Positions 57,044-64,000 are shown, numbered from the stretch's first letter. The stretch: DNA of 64,000 bases from Colwellia sp. Arc7-635 (GCF_003971255.1 NZ_CP034660.1:2790001-2854000), one strand, 5' to 3'. Numbers and translations are program-made. Notes: generated by a model not told the origin, from the sequence alone.

Positions 57044-57481
57044 TTAATCAATCGCGTTATTAAGGGTTAAGGGCTGCAAAGCTTTGACTTTTTTCTGCTC
57101 CTCGATTGATAGTGCTCCATAAAGCCGAGGATAAGGCCAACCATAGCCCCAACGAAACTTCGTTGGTAAATACGCAGTACCTCCGACACTAACACCGGTC
57201 ATCATCAACGCTGCAATTTCAGGTTGCCCAACATCAGTGACACATATCTTTAACGCCTGATCAGAGGCTACTTTTTGCTGATAAGTACCACCCTGCCAGT
57301 ATTCATAATCATGCTGAATGCAACAATTTAACCATAGCTCTTTTTGTTTAATCGTCCCATCGGGAAACATACTACAACCATCACTAATAAAAGGGGTTAA
57401 TGTATTTCTATCGAACAAACTAAAGTTAAAAAACCAGAGAGTAATACAGATGACTATCATTGAAAACAGTAGTTTTTTCAT
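57044..57481 (-). CDS. Phospholipase A2-like protein
   Basis: A 145-residue protein with a signal or anchor segment (about residues 1-21). The motif LNCCIQHDYEYWQGGTYQQK (about residues 51-70) matches the prokaryotic phospholipase A2 catalytic helix, with the Cys pair and the His-Asp dyad; an upstream DGCSMFPDG loop could bind calcium. The downstream Trp/Tyr/Pro-rich end is WGYGWPYPRLYG. Related small bacterial proteins have this CC-x-x-HD arrangement. Activity and secretion are inferred. Single gene, leftward. Confidence 0.72.
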   Translation of the reverse strand: MKKLLFSMIVICITLWFFNFSLFDRNTLTPFISDGCSMFPDGTIKQKELWLNCCIQHDYEYWQGGTYQQKVASDQALKICVTDVGQPEIAALMMTGVSVGGTAYLPTKFRWGYGWPYPRLYGALSIEEQKKVKALQPLTLNNAID

Positions 57482-57664
57482 AGGAATATCGCTTGCAGTT
57501 TCAGTTTTTCAATCGGTTTTTTCAAATAGTGAATTAACTAAGGTTCATTTTAACTAAAACATACAACACAGGCTCATGACAATAATGAATCATCAGTGAA
57601 TAACACCAAGCAACAAAAGCTTATCCATTGATATTTCAAGATAAAAACAACAATGCAATAGAAG

Positions 57665-57892
57665 CTACACCTGCTGGGATTTAAGGTGCACGAGCAATAT
57701 TGGCGTTAAATTTTCAAGTAGAATGATAACCTCATCAGTTGAACGATTTAATAAGTGCCAACCATCAGTACTCATCACTTCAATTAACGTAATATCTAGC
57801 GGTAAAGGCGCTATTTTTTTATTGCACCACAAGCCTGACACTCGAAAAATCCCTAAGTCGGTATCAATACGACTGATAGTAAAATTTTTCAC
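57665..57892 (-). CDS. Small hypothetical protein
   Basis: A 75-residue protein with beta-strand-rich sequence, containing one Cys (GLWCNKKIAPLPLD) and a hydrophobic C-terminal half. There is no signal peptide or recognised family. An AGGT-type ribosome site precedes the ATG. Coding potential is moderate; the surrounding region holds small unrelated genes. Confidence 0.5.
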   Translation of the reverse strand: MKNFTISRIDTDLGIFRVSGLWCNKKIAPLPLDITLIEVMSTDGWHLLNRSTDEVIILLENLTPILLVHLKSQQV

Positions 57893-58071
57893 CTATAACC
57901 TCTTATTAATACCCACTAACAAAACACAACAGTAAATACGATTCACTAATGGGCAAATACTTTACTTAAATTTTTATAGCTTTAGATAAATATGGCTTAT
58001 GAGCACCTTGACACGAAACAAAGCCTGCTCATTGAAATCACACATATTACTCGCTAATGATATTTAACACT

Positions 58072-58518
58072 TTAAAGAGCTGATAATTTAAGTCGAAGCA
58101 GCTCAACACGTTCTCTATTAACATTGAGATCAGAATAACCAACTCTAGAGCCTGAGCGAATATGTATGATTGTATCTTTGGCTTCTGTATCAGGAAAATA
58201 AAACTCTACATCATCGACAAAGCCAAACACTTTAGAGGTAAATTCAGCTCTAACATAGTTAGGCTCTGTCACCGTAATCTTTGTGTTTTCTAATTCAGTA
58301 ACAATTTTGACAATATCTTTTTCTATTTCATTTCGCTTACCTACGATGACAATAGGTTCGATAAACTTCTCACTACCTGTTGCGAAACTATTAACACAAT
58401 TCGGCTTATCCGGACATTGCGTCAATTGACCATTACTAATACCTAAGCTAGGTGCATTTGCTGAACACCCCGTTAATAATATCAAACTAGTGAAAGCAAC
58501 TTGAGTTAGTTTATTCAT
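58072..58518 (-). CDS. DUF1499 lipoprotein
   Basis: A 148-residue protein with a lipoprotein signal (lipobox LLTGC, Cys at about residue 18) followed by the DUF1499 domain: LTQCPDKPNCVNSFATG near the start and VDDVEFYFPDTEAKDTIIHIRSGSRVGYSDLNVNRERV near the end, read here in pieces (FVDDVEFYFPD; HIRSGSRVGYSD; NVNRERVELLR). Function is unknown; members are envelope proteins. Confidence 0.88.
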   Translation of the reverse strand: MNKLTQVAFTSLILLTGCSANAPSLGISNGQLTQCPDKPNCVNSFATGSEKFIEPIVIVGKRNEIEKDIVKIVTELENTKITVTEPNYVRAEFTSKVFGFVDDVEFYFPDTEAKDTIIHIRSGSRVGYSDLNVNRERVELLRLKLSAL

Positions 58519-58897
58519 TGTACATTTTCCTTAAATTAAGAGTTCCATCAAAGAGTGGTAATCGTGTTAAAAATCGCACGCTAATAGGGCTTATTATTTC
58601 TAATACTCTAACTGCATTGATTTTTTTTGACAATATAAACGTTAATAGTTTTACCAAAAAGTCGACGGAGGATACATTGAGAGCATACATTGCAAGCATA
58701 CATTGCCACCCATAATAATAATAAATAAAAATAACTTCTTAATGGAAATATATTCAGTGAGTTTAAACATTCATTTACTGAATTATACTGCTTCTACTTG
58801 ATTATTTGTCCTAGGTATTTACAAATCACTAAATTTTAGATGTGTTAAGCCCATAGCTGCTAGGCAAACATTATATTGCGCGGGTTAGGAAATTGAC
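58519..58897. other. Intergenic stretch left of the transposase
   Basis: About 379 bases without a supported gene. It contains a short repeated AGCATACATTG pattern (58680-58702). No attC site is recognised here, so the integron array appears to end at the transposase. Confidence 0.5.
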
Positions 58898-59878
58898 TTA
58901 TGCGCTATTCAAACATACTTTAGCATTCGCTAGGCCATGTGTTCTTTTTAAACCTATATGCTCGCTAAACTCACATAAATGCTCTGCTGTGCCTACCGCA
59001 CCGGTGAATATACCTTCAAAGTCGGTCGTGAGCTTTAACCAACTTTCATTACTTATGTGTAGTCTTCTCAGTATGTTTGTCGTTGCAGGGTTAATAGCAC
59101 CGCGTTTATCATCTCTAAGTATACGACCCGTTTCATCAACAAGTGTTAAATAATCTCGTAAGCTAAACTGTATACCTTTCGTTTTACTTTCATGCTCATT
59201 GCCGATAAAAGGCAACAATGTGGTGGGTTGTGTACCTTTTATGGCGGCTTTAATGCGTAATTGAATGCTGGTGAAGTTTGATTGCTCCGGTGTCGGTGCA
59301 ATAGCCGCGCGAACAGGATTTAAATCAACATAGGCCATACAGGACAATAAAGCTCCTTCATCAAGGAGGGCTTGTGATTTAAAGCGCCCTTCCCAAAAAT
59401 GTCCTGTGCATTTGTCTTCTTGGTTTGCTTGTCGCGCGATAGGCTCGTTCAGGGCTCGCATAAACCAGCTGATATCAATTAGCCGTTGTTTATAAATCTC
59501 TACGGTGCTTTCAACCATGTCGAGTTGAAACTTATCAAGTAGCTGTTTATTTGTGTATTGTTGAGTAAGTATCGTACCCTTAAATAATCGATGCCAGCGT
59601 GTTAGTACATCTTCAGTTGTCCAACCTTTCACTTGCTCACTATCGACATGTAATACCAGGTGTAAATGATTATGCATAACCGCATGGGCGCAAATATCAA
59701 TAGCAAACACCTGCGCTAATTGAAATATACGCTGTTCAATCCATTTACGTCGATGTTCAAAACTAACGCCGGTCTCTTTGTCTACACCACATAAAAAAGC
59801 CTTTCGTACCGTGCGGCTACAAATATGATAATACGGTGTATCTGATAAACTGATTTGTTGTGAACGAGGTTTAGCCAT
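58898..59878 (-). mobile_element. RAYT-type (Y1, HUH) transposase gene
   Basis: A 326-residue protein, start taken at MAKPRSQQISLSDTPYYHIC (ATG at 59878). It belongs to the Y1_Tnp/IS200-like group: HUH motif in MHNHLHLVLHV (about residues 73-83), the catalytic Tyr region near residue 180 (SCMAYVDLNPVRAA), and the typical opening HICSRTVRKAFLCG. These REP-associated tyrosine transposases act on single-stranded hairpins. The upstream flank is duplicated in tandem and reaches into the last integron attC site, so it marks the end of the cassette array. Confidence 0.88.
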
Positions 59879-60100
59879 GACAGTCACCAAATGCAATGGA
59901 GGTAAAATAAGCTTAGTTTATTGAGCGAAATATAGACAAGTTATTGTGGGTGGCCTGATAAGTTCTGATGTATCCGATAAACTGATTTGTTGTGAACGAG
60001 GTTTAGCCATGACAGTCACCAAATGCAATGGAGGTAAAATAAGCTTAGTTTATTGAGCGAAATATAGACAAGTTATTATGGGTGGCCTGATAAGTTAAAA
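59837..60100. repeat. 132-bp tandem duplication including the 5' end of the transposase gene
   Basis: Bases 59837-59968 and 59969-60100 are near-identical (for example TGTATCTGATAAACTG and TGTATCCGATAAACTG, and both carry AATGCAATGGAGGTAAAATA). Each unit includes the transposase start region and its leader. The second unit ends at the remnant of the last attC. Confidence 0.9.
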
Positions 60101-60159
60101 TGTGTAGCGGAGCGGAACTAGCCAACTGTTATTTGTCCCGCTTGAATAGTTTGTTATGT
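60098..60159 (-). repeat. Truncated integron attC site (cassette 6)
   Basis: The inner half of an attC is intact, with GCCAACTGTTATTTGTCC and the core-type TTGTTATGT (60152-60159), matching the other attC sites. The outer half with TAACGCC is replaced by the transposase flank repeat. Confidence 0.75.
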
Positions 60160-60176
60160 TTACAATACTGCCAAAC

Positions 60177-60413
60177 TTAACCGGCAATATATATAACCCA
60201 ACCAACAATTAAAGTGATTGCGCTAATGAAAACCAGCTTATTAATTACCTTATGTTTTTTTGAGTAGCCAAACATTAAAATACACCAACCAATTATTGTG
60301 CTGAAACCTAATGGTAAATTTGAGTAGTTAAGAGCTAAAGTTCCTAAGCTAACACCCAATAAAAGTGAAAACAAAACGATGATTGAATTAATTTGATTGG
60401 TACTCAAATCCAT
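60177..60413 (-). CDS. Integron cassette 6: small membrane protein
   Basis: A 78-residue protein with three hydrophobic segments (about residues 8-26, 33-49 and 58-76), a short Lys-rich loop (YSKKHKVINK) between the second and third, and no other feature. No family is recognised. It lies in cassette 6 between attC5 and the truncated attC6, in the same leftward orientation as all other cassette genes. It is the most distal cassette from attI. Confidence 0.7.
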   Translation of the reverse strand: MDLSTNQINSIIVLFSLLLGVSLGTLALNYSNLPLGFSTIIGWCILMFGYSKKHKVINKLVFISAITLIVGWVIYIAG

Positions 60414-60441
60414 TTATTAATGCTCAATTCCAATGTAAACA

Positions 60442-60535
60442 TAACGCCCAATTAACAGGCTAAAAATAGTTGGTTAAAATGGCGACGCAGGAGCAAAAAC
60501 CAACTGTTTTTTGTCCTTGTTTAATTTCTTGTTAT
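60442..60535 (-). repeat. Integron attC site (cassette 5)
   Basis: From TAACGCC at the left to TTGTTA at the right (+ strand). The inner arms AGTTGG and CCAACT are complementary, as in VCR-like attC hairpins. About 93 bases. Confidence 0.9.
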
Positions 60536-60538
60536 GTT

Positions 60539-61084
60539 TTACTTGAACGGTGAATTTTGGCATTTATCTAGATGTAATTCACTTAGCTTTTTCATTTTTT
60601 TATCAAGCTCTTCCCATAGTGGATTTACTTCATAAGTATTACACTGAAAACGATAATAATTAGGACTAAAGTCCTCTCTTAGCATCGGCTGTATAACCAA
60701 ACTTGGGCTAAGTAAGGATTTATCACTTTTATCTGTTACGGCATCTTCTTTAACTTCCTGCAAAGTAATTTCAAAGGACACTCTTTCTTCATCGTGGCAC
60801 TTATTTGAACTACTATTTCTAGAATACTCAGGATTCAAAACGATTAATTTATTTATAATTATTTCAATTTCGTTATGAAGCTCTTGATTAACTTTTTGAC
60901 TGCAAGGGACATTTTGAAAAAATTGGCCATTTGAAATTACCAATTTTTTATTTGAGTCTAACCAGAGCATTGTATTGAACCCCCAACTACTCCAATTTTT
61001 ATAATGTAACACCCATGGTTCACTCTCGCTCCCAAATGAACTAAAGGGCAATATGATTAGAAATAATAATATATGAGGCTTCAT
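60539..61084 (-). CDS. Integron cassette 5: secreted protein of unknown function
   Basis: A 181-residue protein with a signal peptide (about residues 1-17, cleavage near SSFGSES). The mature part is polar with a short Trp-rich start (YKNWSSWGFNTMLWLDSNK) and three Cys (VPCSQ, NKCHDEE, FQCNT) that could pair. A good ribosome site (AAGGAGTGTAATG) precedes the start. No family recognised. It is the gene of the cassette ending in attC 60442-60535. Confidence 0.75.
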   Translation of the reverse strand: MKPHILLFLIILPFSSFGSESEPWVLHYKNWSSWGFNTMLWLDSNKKLVISNGQFFQNVPCSQKVNQELHNEIEIIINKLIVLNPEYSRNSSSNKCHDEERVSFEITLQEVKEDAVTDKSDKSLLSPSLVIQPMLREDFSPNYYRFQCNTYEVNPLWEELDKKMKKLSELHLDKCQNSPFK

Positions 61085-61102
61085 TACACTCCTTGTAAAA
61101 CA

Positions 61103-61196
61103 TAACGCCCTAAATAACAGGCAAAAAATTGTTTGCTAAAATGTTGAGGAACGAAAACAGCAAACTGTTTTTTGTCCTTGTTTATTAGCTTGTTAT
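61103..61196 (-). repeat. Integron attC site (cassette 4)
   Basis: TAACGCC at 61103 to TTGTTA at 61195. The inner arms are GTTTGCT and AGCAAAC. It lies immediately downstream of the cassette 4 gene. Confidence 0.9.
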
Positions 61197-61630
61197 ATGG
61201 CATTTGCACGAGAATCGCAATATTGTTTTAAAATACCAAGATAAAACTCATTGCTTTTCGTACTAATAACCGTTGCCATAAAACTTGGATTATGTGGTTT
61301 ACGAAAATGCGCAGTGAACTTAGCCTCTTGTTCATCTGTGTCAGCAAAATACCGTTCTATTATTTCAAGGCCGCATTCGAGCTTAATTATTTTATTTATC
61401 TCGCCAACCTCTACATGCTTTGCATTAAAAAATTTAGGTAATGACCTTTCGTAACTAAACAAGTTATTGCTACCGACCTTAAAGATAAAACCAAAATCAC
61501 CAATTGGCATAATAGAAGTATTGGTCGGTATTTTTATAGTTCCATCAAAGAAACTAAATTCAGTACCTTTGGATTCATTTGAATGGCTCAAGAAACTTGT
61601 TAATACAATTAAAGCTAGAATTAATCTCAT
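61193..61630 (-). CDS. Integron cassette 4: secreted protein of unknown function
   Basis: A 145-residue protein from the ATG at 61628-61630. The open frame runs 12 codons further up but these are encoded by the neighbouring attC core, so the inner Met is chosen; it opens a signal peptide (MRLILALIVLTSFLSHS). The mature part (GTEFSFFDGTIKIPTNTSIM) has two Cys near the middle and end (LECGLEII, QYCDSRANA). The stop overlaps the attC. No family recognised. Confidence 0.75.
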   Translation of the reverse strand: MRLILALIVLTSFLSHSNESKGTEFSFFDGTIKIPTNTSIMPIGDFGFIFKVGSNNLFSYERSLPKFFNAKHVEVGEINKIIKLECGLEIIERYFADTDEQEAKFTAHFRKPHNPSFMATVISTKSNEFYLGILKQYCDSRANAI

Positions 61631-61645
61631 AGTCCCGATGCCATA

Positions 61646-61741
61646 TAACGCCGTTTTAAGCGGCAAATTGCTGTTGGCTAAAATAAGTGAGGCACGAACA
61701 AAAAGCCAACTGTAATTTGTCCGACTTGAAAACCCTTGTTA
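61646..61741 (-). repeat. Integron attC site (cassette 3)
   Basis: TAACGCC at 61646 to TTGTTA at 61741. The inner arms are TTGGCT and AGCCAA. About 96 bases. Confidence 0.9.
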
Positions 61742-62089
61742 GGTATTCTTAGCACGCTTTCTTGCAGGCTTTTGAAATACCGATTTTGGTACTACTACAG
61801 GTTTTGGTTTATCAATGGTTTCCACTACTTTAAATGGATTACCAAAATCTGGTTTAAATTTATAACCACTTTCGAATAATGGACGAAGCTTTTCCCAAGC
61901 TTTTATATCGTTTAGCTTCGGTGCCTTAAATGCTGAACCAGTTTCAAAAGTTTTTCCTTGGCATTGAGGGCAAACTACTTCGTATTCTACTTCCGTCCAT
62001 GCACCTGTGCTAGATTGATCGTACTTATGCTTTTTGAATACTTTCCTACAATCTAGACATGCAAACTTTGCAGTAATACTCGACTTCAT
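61739..62089 (-). CDS. Integron cassette 3: zinc-ribbon protein
   Basis: A 116-residue cytosolic protein. Two Cys pairs, FACLDCRKVF (about residues 9-13) and VVCPQCQGKT (about residues 38-43), form a probable four-Cys zinc ribbon. The C-terminus is basic and Pro/Lys-rich (IDKPKPVVVPKSVFQK, ending RKRAKNT), fitting nucleic-acid contact. The start is 12 bases inside the cassette and the stop is in the attC core. Function is unknown. Confidence 0.78.
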   Translation of the reverse strand: MKSSITAKFACLDCRKVFKKHKYDQSSTGAWTEVEYEVVCPQCQGKTFETGSAFKAPKLNDIKAWEKLRPLFESGYKFKPDFGNPFKVVETIDKPKPVVVPKSVFQKPARKRAKNT

Positions 62090-62099
62090 CCTGAATACC

Positions 62100-62187
62100 T
62101 AACGCTTTGCTAAGGGGCAAATAATACGTTTGCTATAATGCGCGAAGCGCAGCAAACTGTTATTTGTCCGTTTGAGCAACTTGTTAT
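62100..62187 (-). repeat. Integron attC site (cassette 2)
   Basis: TAACGCT at 62100 to TTGTTA at 62186. The inner arms are GTTTGCT and AGCAAAC. At about 88 bases it is the shortest of the set. Confidence 0.9.
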
Positions 62188-62415
62188 ATGCAACGGTGGT
62201 TGTAGCCAAACACTGCACGAAATTAAGTCACCCGTAATAATAAAACCTGACCGTGAACTTTTACGCTACACACGCAAGGTTGAACAAAATTAATAGCGTT
62301 GCCACCTTTAAAAAAGGTAAAAGAGGCAATGCTTATTAAAGCTGAGACAAACTAGTTTTAGCGAAAAACTACGAACTAGAAAGTACTTTATTTAAAGCTA
62401 ATTTTTAATAGCATA
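62188..62415 (-). other. Integron cassette 2: no convincing gene
   Basis: About 228 bases between two attC sites. The longest leftward frame (about 62223-62351, 42 codons with no ATG, GTG or TTG start; part reads KGGNAINFVQPCVC) has a weak case. It may be a non-coding cassette, carry a promoter or small RNA, or hold a decayed gene. Confidence 0.6.
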
Positions 62416-62511
62416 TAACGCCTCGTTAAGAGGCAAATAATATGTTGGATAAAATAAGCGACGCAGGAGCAAAAGCCAACTGTTATTTGTCCTGCTTGAA
62501 CGACTTGTTAT
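62416..62511 (-). repeat. Integron attC site (cassette 1)
   Basis: TAACGCC at 62416 to TTGTTA at 62510. The inner arms are GTTGG and CCAAC. It is about 96 bases and closest to attI. Confidence 0.9.
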
Positions 62512-62533
62512 AAGTAATTATTAAGGAACAGTT

Positions 62534-62677
62534 ATGGATATTATTTTAATGCTTCTACTTCTTCCGTTTGCGACTGCGGGTTTAGCGTTTTACTTAGGGT
62601 GGGTTTTACATAAAAATCGTATAACGCCATACCTGCAAGAGTTAGAAGAAAAGCTAATAGAGCGCCAACAATCATGA
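62534..62677 (+). CDS. Possible 47-residue membrane peptide antisense to the cassette 1 gene
   Basis: A frame with a good ribosome site (AAGGAACAGTTATGG) encodes one hydrophobic helix (MDIILMLLLLPFATAGLAFY) and a charged tail (LQELEEKLIERQQS). It runs against the 3' half of the cassette 1 gene, and both strands encode a membrane segment there. It may be a chance frame; the ribosome site and charge pattern make it worth listing. Confidence 0.3.
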   Translation: MDIILMLLLLPFATAGLAFYLGWVLHKNRITPYLQELEEKLIERQQS

Positions 62678-62879
62678 TTTTCCATCCTTCATTATTGTTG
62701 GCTCGTGGCTTTTTTATAGCTACAAATAATTTAGTTACCTGCGGAGTGATTGGATCGTCTCGTTCTTCAATGGCGGTACCTGTGTTGGTTATTTCAGCAT
62801 TATCTATTGTCGCGGTAGAATTTTTCGGTAGCGAAATACCTGTGTTACATTTATCTATTTTTACATTTGTGATTTTCAA
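62541..62879 (-). CDS. Integron cassette 1: membrane-anchored protein with beta-helix-like N-terminus
   Basis: A 112-residue protein with a TTG start. A strong ribosome site (AGGAG, 62888-62892 on the complement) sits eight bases before it and decides the start. Residues 1-45 show NTGI/ATIDNAEITNTGTAI-type repeats like right-handed beta-helix rungs. A transmembrane helix lies at about residues 69-90 (IMIVGALLAFLLTLAGMALY), followed by a short polar tail. As the attI-proximal cassette it should be the most strongly expressed from Pc. No family is recognised. Confidence 0.72.
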   Translation of the reverse strand: MKITNVKIDKCNTGISLPKNSTATIDNAEITNTGTAIEERDDPITPQVTKLFVAIKKPRANNNEGWKIMIVGALLAFLLTLAGMALYDFYVKPTLSKTLNPQSQTEEVEALK

Positions 62880-62906
62880 TAGGGTAACTCCTATGCGTGA
62901 GATTAC

Positions 62907-62913
62907 TTATAAC
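62907..62913 (-). other. Integron attI core (cassette 1 junction)
   Basis: The core site TTATAAC on the plus strand (GTTATAA on the cassette-sense strand) marks the attI junction. It lies 28 bases upstream of the cassette 1 start. The exact extent of attI cannot be read from sequence alone. Confidence 0.6.
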
Positions 62914-62983
62914 AGTTTATTAGACGGAAAATTTCCGCCTTTCCACAAGCGAAATGTCCATCTAATGAATATTTATTCAAATC

Positions 62984-63012
62984 AATATACATAACTTAAT
63001 ATTATTATTCAA
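62984..63012 (-). promoter_or_regulatory. Probable cassette promoter Pc
   Basis: On the minus strand, TTGAAT (63007-63012) and TATATT (62984-62989) are separated by 17 bases and point into the cassettes from between attI and intI. This is the expected location and direction of Pc. Confidence 0.6.
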
Positions 63013-63041
63013 TACGTTATTGTTAAGCGCTGAATAATGAG

Positions 63042-63076
63042 TTGTAGAAAGGCAGATTTAATCTGCCTTTCTACAA
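63042..63076. other. Perfect 16-bp hairpin between attI and intI
   Basis: The two 16-base arms (63042-63057 and 63061-63076, starting TTGTAGAAAGGCAGAT) are perfectly complementary around loop TTA. No T run follows on either strand, so it is not a standard terminator. It sits between the Pc and intI signals. Confidence 0.8.
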
Positions 63077-63098
63077 AAAAGCGGGAAACATGACTGCA

Positions 63099-63114
63099 CT
63101 GTACAAACAAACAG
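63099..63114 (+). promoter_or_regulatory. LexA (SOS) box of the integrase gene
   Basis: CTGT-N8-ACAG (CTGTACAAACAAACAG), extended by A and TA at the edges, is a perfect match to the gammaproteobacterial LexA core. It lies 29 bases before the intI ATG. Repression by LexA and induction by DNA damage is the known rule for such integrases. Confidence 0.9.
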
Positions 63115-63142
63115 TACCCATTTAAATTATTAAGGAAGAATA

Positions 63143-64000
63143 ATGAAATCAGAATTTCTCTCGCATATTAAAGAAACAATGTGGGCCAGACGCTATGCTA
63201 AACGTACGATTGAGTCTTATTTATATTGGATTAAAGCTTACATAATTTTCATTGGCAAAGTTCATCCTAAAGACTGCCATGATAAAGAGGTTGAAAGATT
63301 TTTAAGTTACCTTTCTAATAATCTAAATCTTGCGCCAAAATCTCAAGCATTAGCATTAAACTCTGTTAACTATTTGTATAAATATATTTTAGTTAAACCA
63401 CTTAGTCTTGATTTGCGCTTTAATAAATCTAGAGTGAACCCAAAACTACCGTCAGTACTAACTGCACCAGAAGTAAAAGCACTTTTATCGGCTATAAGTA
63501 TAAACCACCTTTTACTTTGCCAATTAATGTATGGCAGTGGCTTAAGATTAATGGAGGCTGTGCGCTTAAGAGTACAAGATATAAATTTTGACTATCATTG
63601 TATCGAAGTATGGAACGGCAAAGGTGGTAAACACAGAACGGTTACCCTCGCAACTGAACTAACTACAGCACTTATAGAGCAAATATCATTGGTTAGGTCT
63701 TATTATGTATTAGATATGAGGAATGATAATTATTCTGGCGTATATTTGCCTTTTGCTTTAGCGAGAAAATACCCGAGTGCTGCTAAAACATTTAATTGGC
63801 ATTATTTATTCCCATCAAATCGATTATCTTTAGATCCTGAGGTCAATAAATTAAGACGCCATCATATAAACGAAACGGCAATTCAAAAAGCTATAAAGAG
63901 AGCATCTAAAAAATCAGGTATAGATAAAAACATAACTTGTCATACTTTACGACACTCATTTGCAACACATTTACTTCAAAGAGGTGCCGACATTCGGACG
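63143..64000 (+). CDS. intI: Integron integrase IntI, cut by the window edge
   Basis: The first 286 codons of a tyrosine recombinase (usual length about 320). AAGGAAGAATA precedes the ATG. The N-terminal SAM-like domain is followed by the catalytic part: Arg135 in YGSGLRLMEAVRLRVQDI, the Lys of GKGGKHR and HTLRHS with His267 and Arg270. The IntI-specific insertion is present between the boxes (ARKYPSAAKTFNWHYLFPS), which separates it from XerC/XerD. The last His and the Tyr lie beyond position 64000. It inserts and excises cassettes at attI/attC. LexA controlled. Confidence 0.95.
   Translation, partial: MKSEFLSHIKETMWARRYAKRTIESYLYWIKAYIIFIGKVHPKDCHDKEVERFLSYLSNNLNLAPKSQALALNSVNYLYKYILVKPLSLDLRFNKSRVNPKLPSVLTAPEVKALLSAISINHLLLCQLMYGSGLRLMEAVRLRVQDINFDYHCIEVWNGKGGKHRTVTLATELTTALIEQISLVRSYYVLDMRNDNYSGVYLPFALARKYPSAAKTFNWHYLFPSNRLSLDPEVNKLRRHHINETAIQKAIKRASKKSGIDKNITCHTLRHSFATHLLQRGADIRT

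Noticed and set aside
58511-58715. Overlapping 62- and 65-codon frames on both strands
   Set aside because: They lie in the untranslated region upstream of the DUF1499 gene; neither has convincing coding features.
63042-63076. Rho-independent terminator of intI or the cassette transcript
   Set aside because: The hairpin has no T run after it on either strand and stands upstream of both genes.
63143-64000. XerC/XerD recombinase
   Set aside because: The IntI-specific insertion, LexA box and attC array all point to an integron integrase.

Overview
The window looks like chromosome of a marine gammaproteobacterium of the order Alteromonadales, most likely Colwellia/Thalassotalea-like. The base composition is low in G+C. 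The gene blocks uvrY-uvrC-pgsA-tRNA(Gly-Cys-Leu), hda/DUF2066 divergent from purM-purN, and gcvR-bcp are typical of that group. Genus is inferred from gene content, not from a database search.

Layout: 1-9.9 kb holds the tail of an EAL protein, an ABC exporter pair, a PEP-CTERM surface protein behind a sigma-54-type promoter with a PrsT-like TPR protein next to it, and envelope genes (DUF748, DUF2959). At 10.5-11.8 kb lies a frameshifted FadL-family porin. At 12.5-16.8 kb a leftward unit runs uvrY, uvrC, pgsA and eight tRNAs (Gly, Cys, Leu). UvrY has Gly where the phosphoacceptor Asp54 should be. At 17.3-20.6 kb are fabA with FadR-like and FabR-like operators, gltX, and five near-identical tRNA-Val genes followed by two decayed tRNA copies.

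At 23.1-30.8 kb is a complete leftward heme d1 operon, nirCFDLGHJEN, behind an FNR/DNR-type box, with no nirS beside it. From 31 to 50.4 kb the content is mostly core: an AI-2E family transporter, a TusA-like protein, bepA, arsC, a HExxH lipoprotein, hda, purMN, yafJ, fadE with a FadR-like box, and a TetR/aldehyde dehydrogenase/aldo-keto reductase cluster. From 50.6 to 58.5 kb are a polysaccharide lyase-like protein, a second acyl-CoA dehydrogenase also with a FadR-like box, and several small secreted or unknown proteins, one with a phospholipase A2-like active site.

The right end (60.1-64.0 kb) is a chromosomal integron. The integrase gene intI (+ strand, cut by the window edge) has a perfect-core LexA box. 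An attI region with a likely Pc promoter faces leftward into six cassettes separated by homologous attC sites. Cassette products are two secreted proteins, two membrane proteins and a zinc-ribbon protein; one cassette has no convincing gene. The far end of the array is cut by a RAYT-type (Y1) transposase with a 132-bp tandem duplication. Two families of palindromic MITE-like repeats are scattered through the window.
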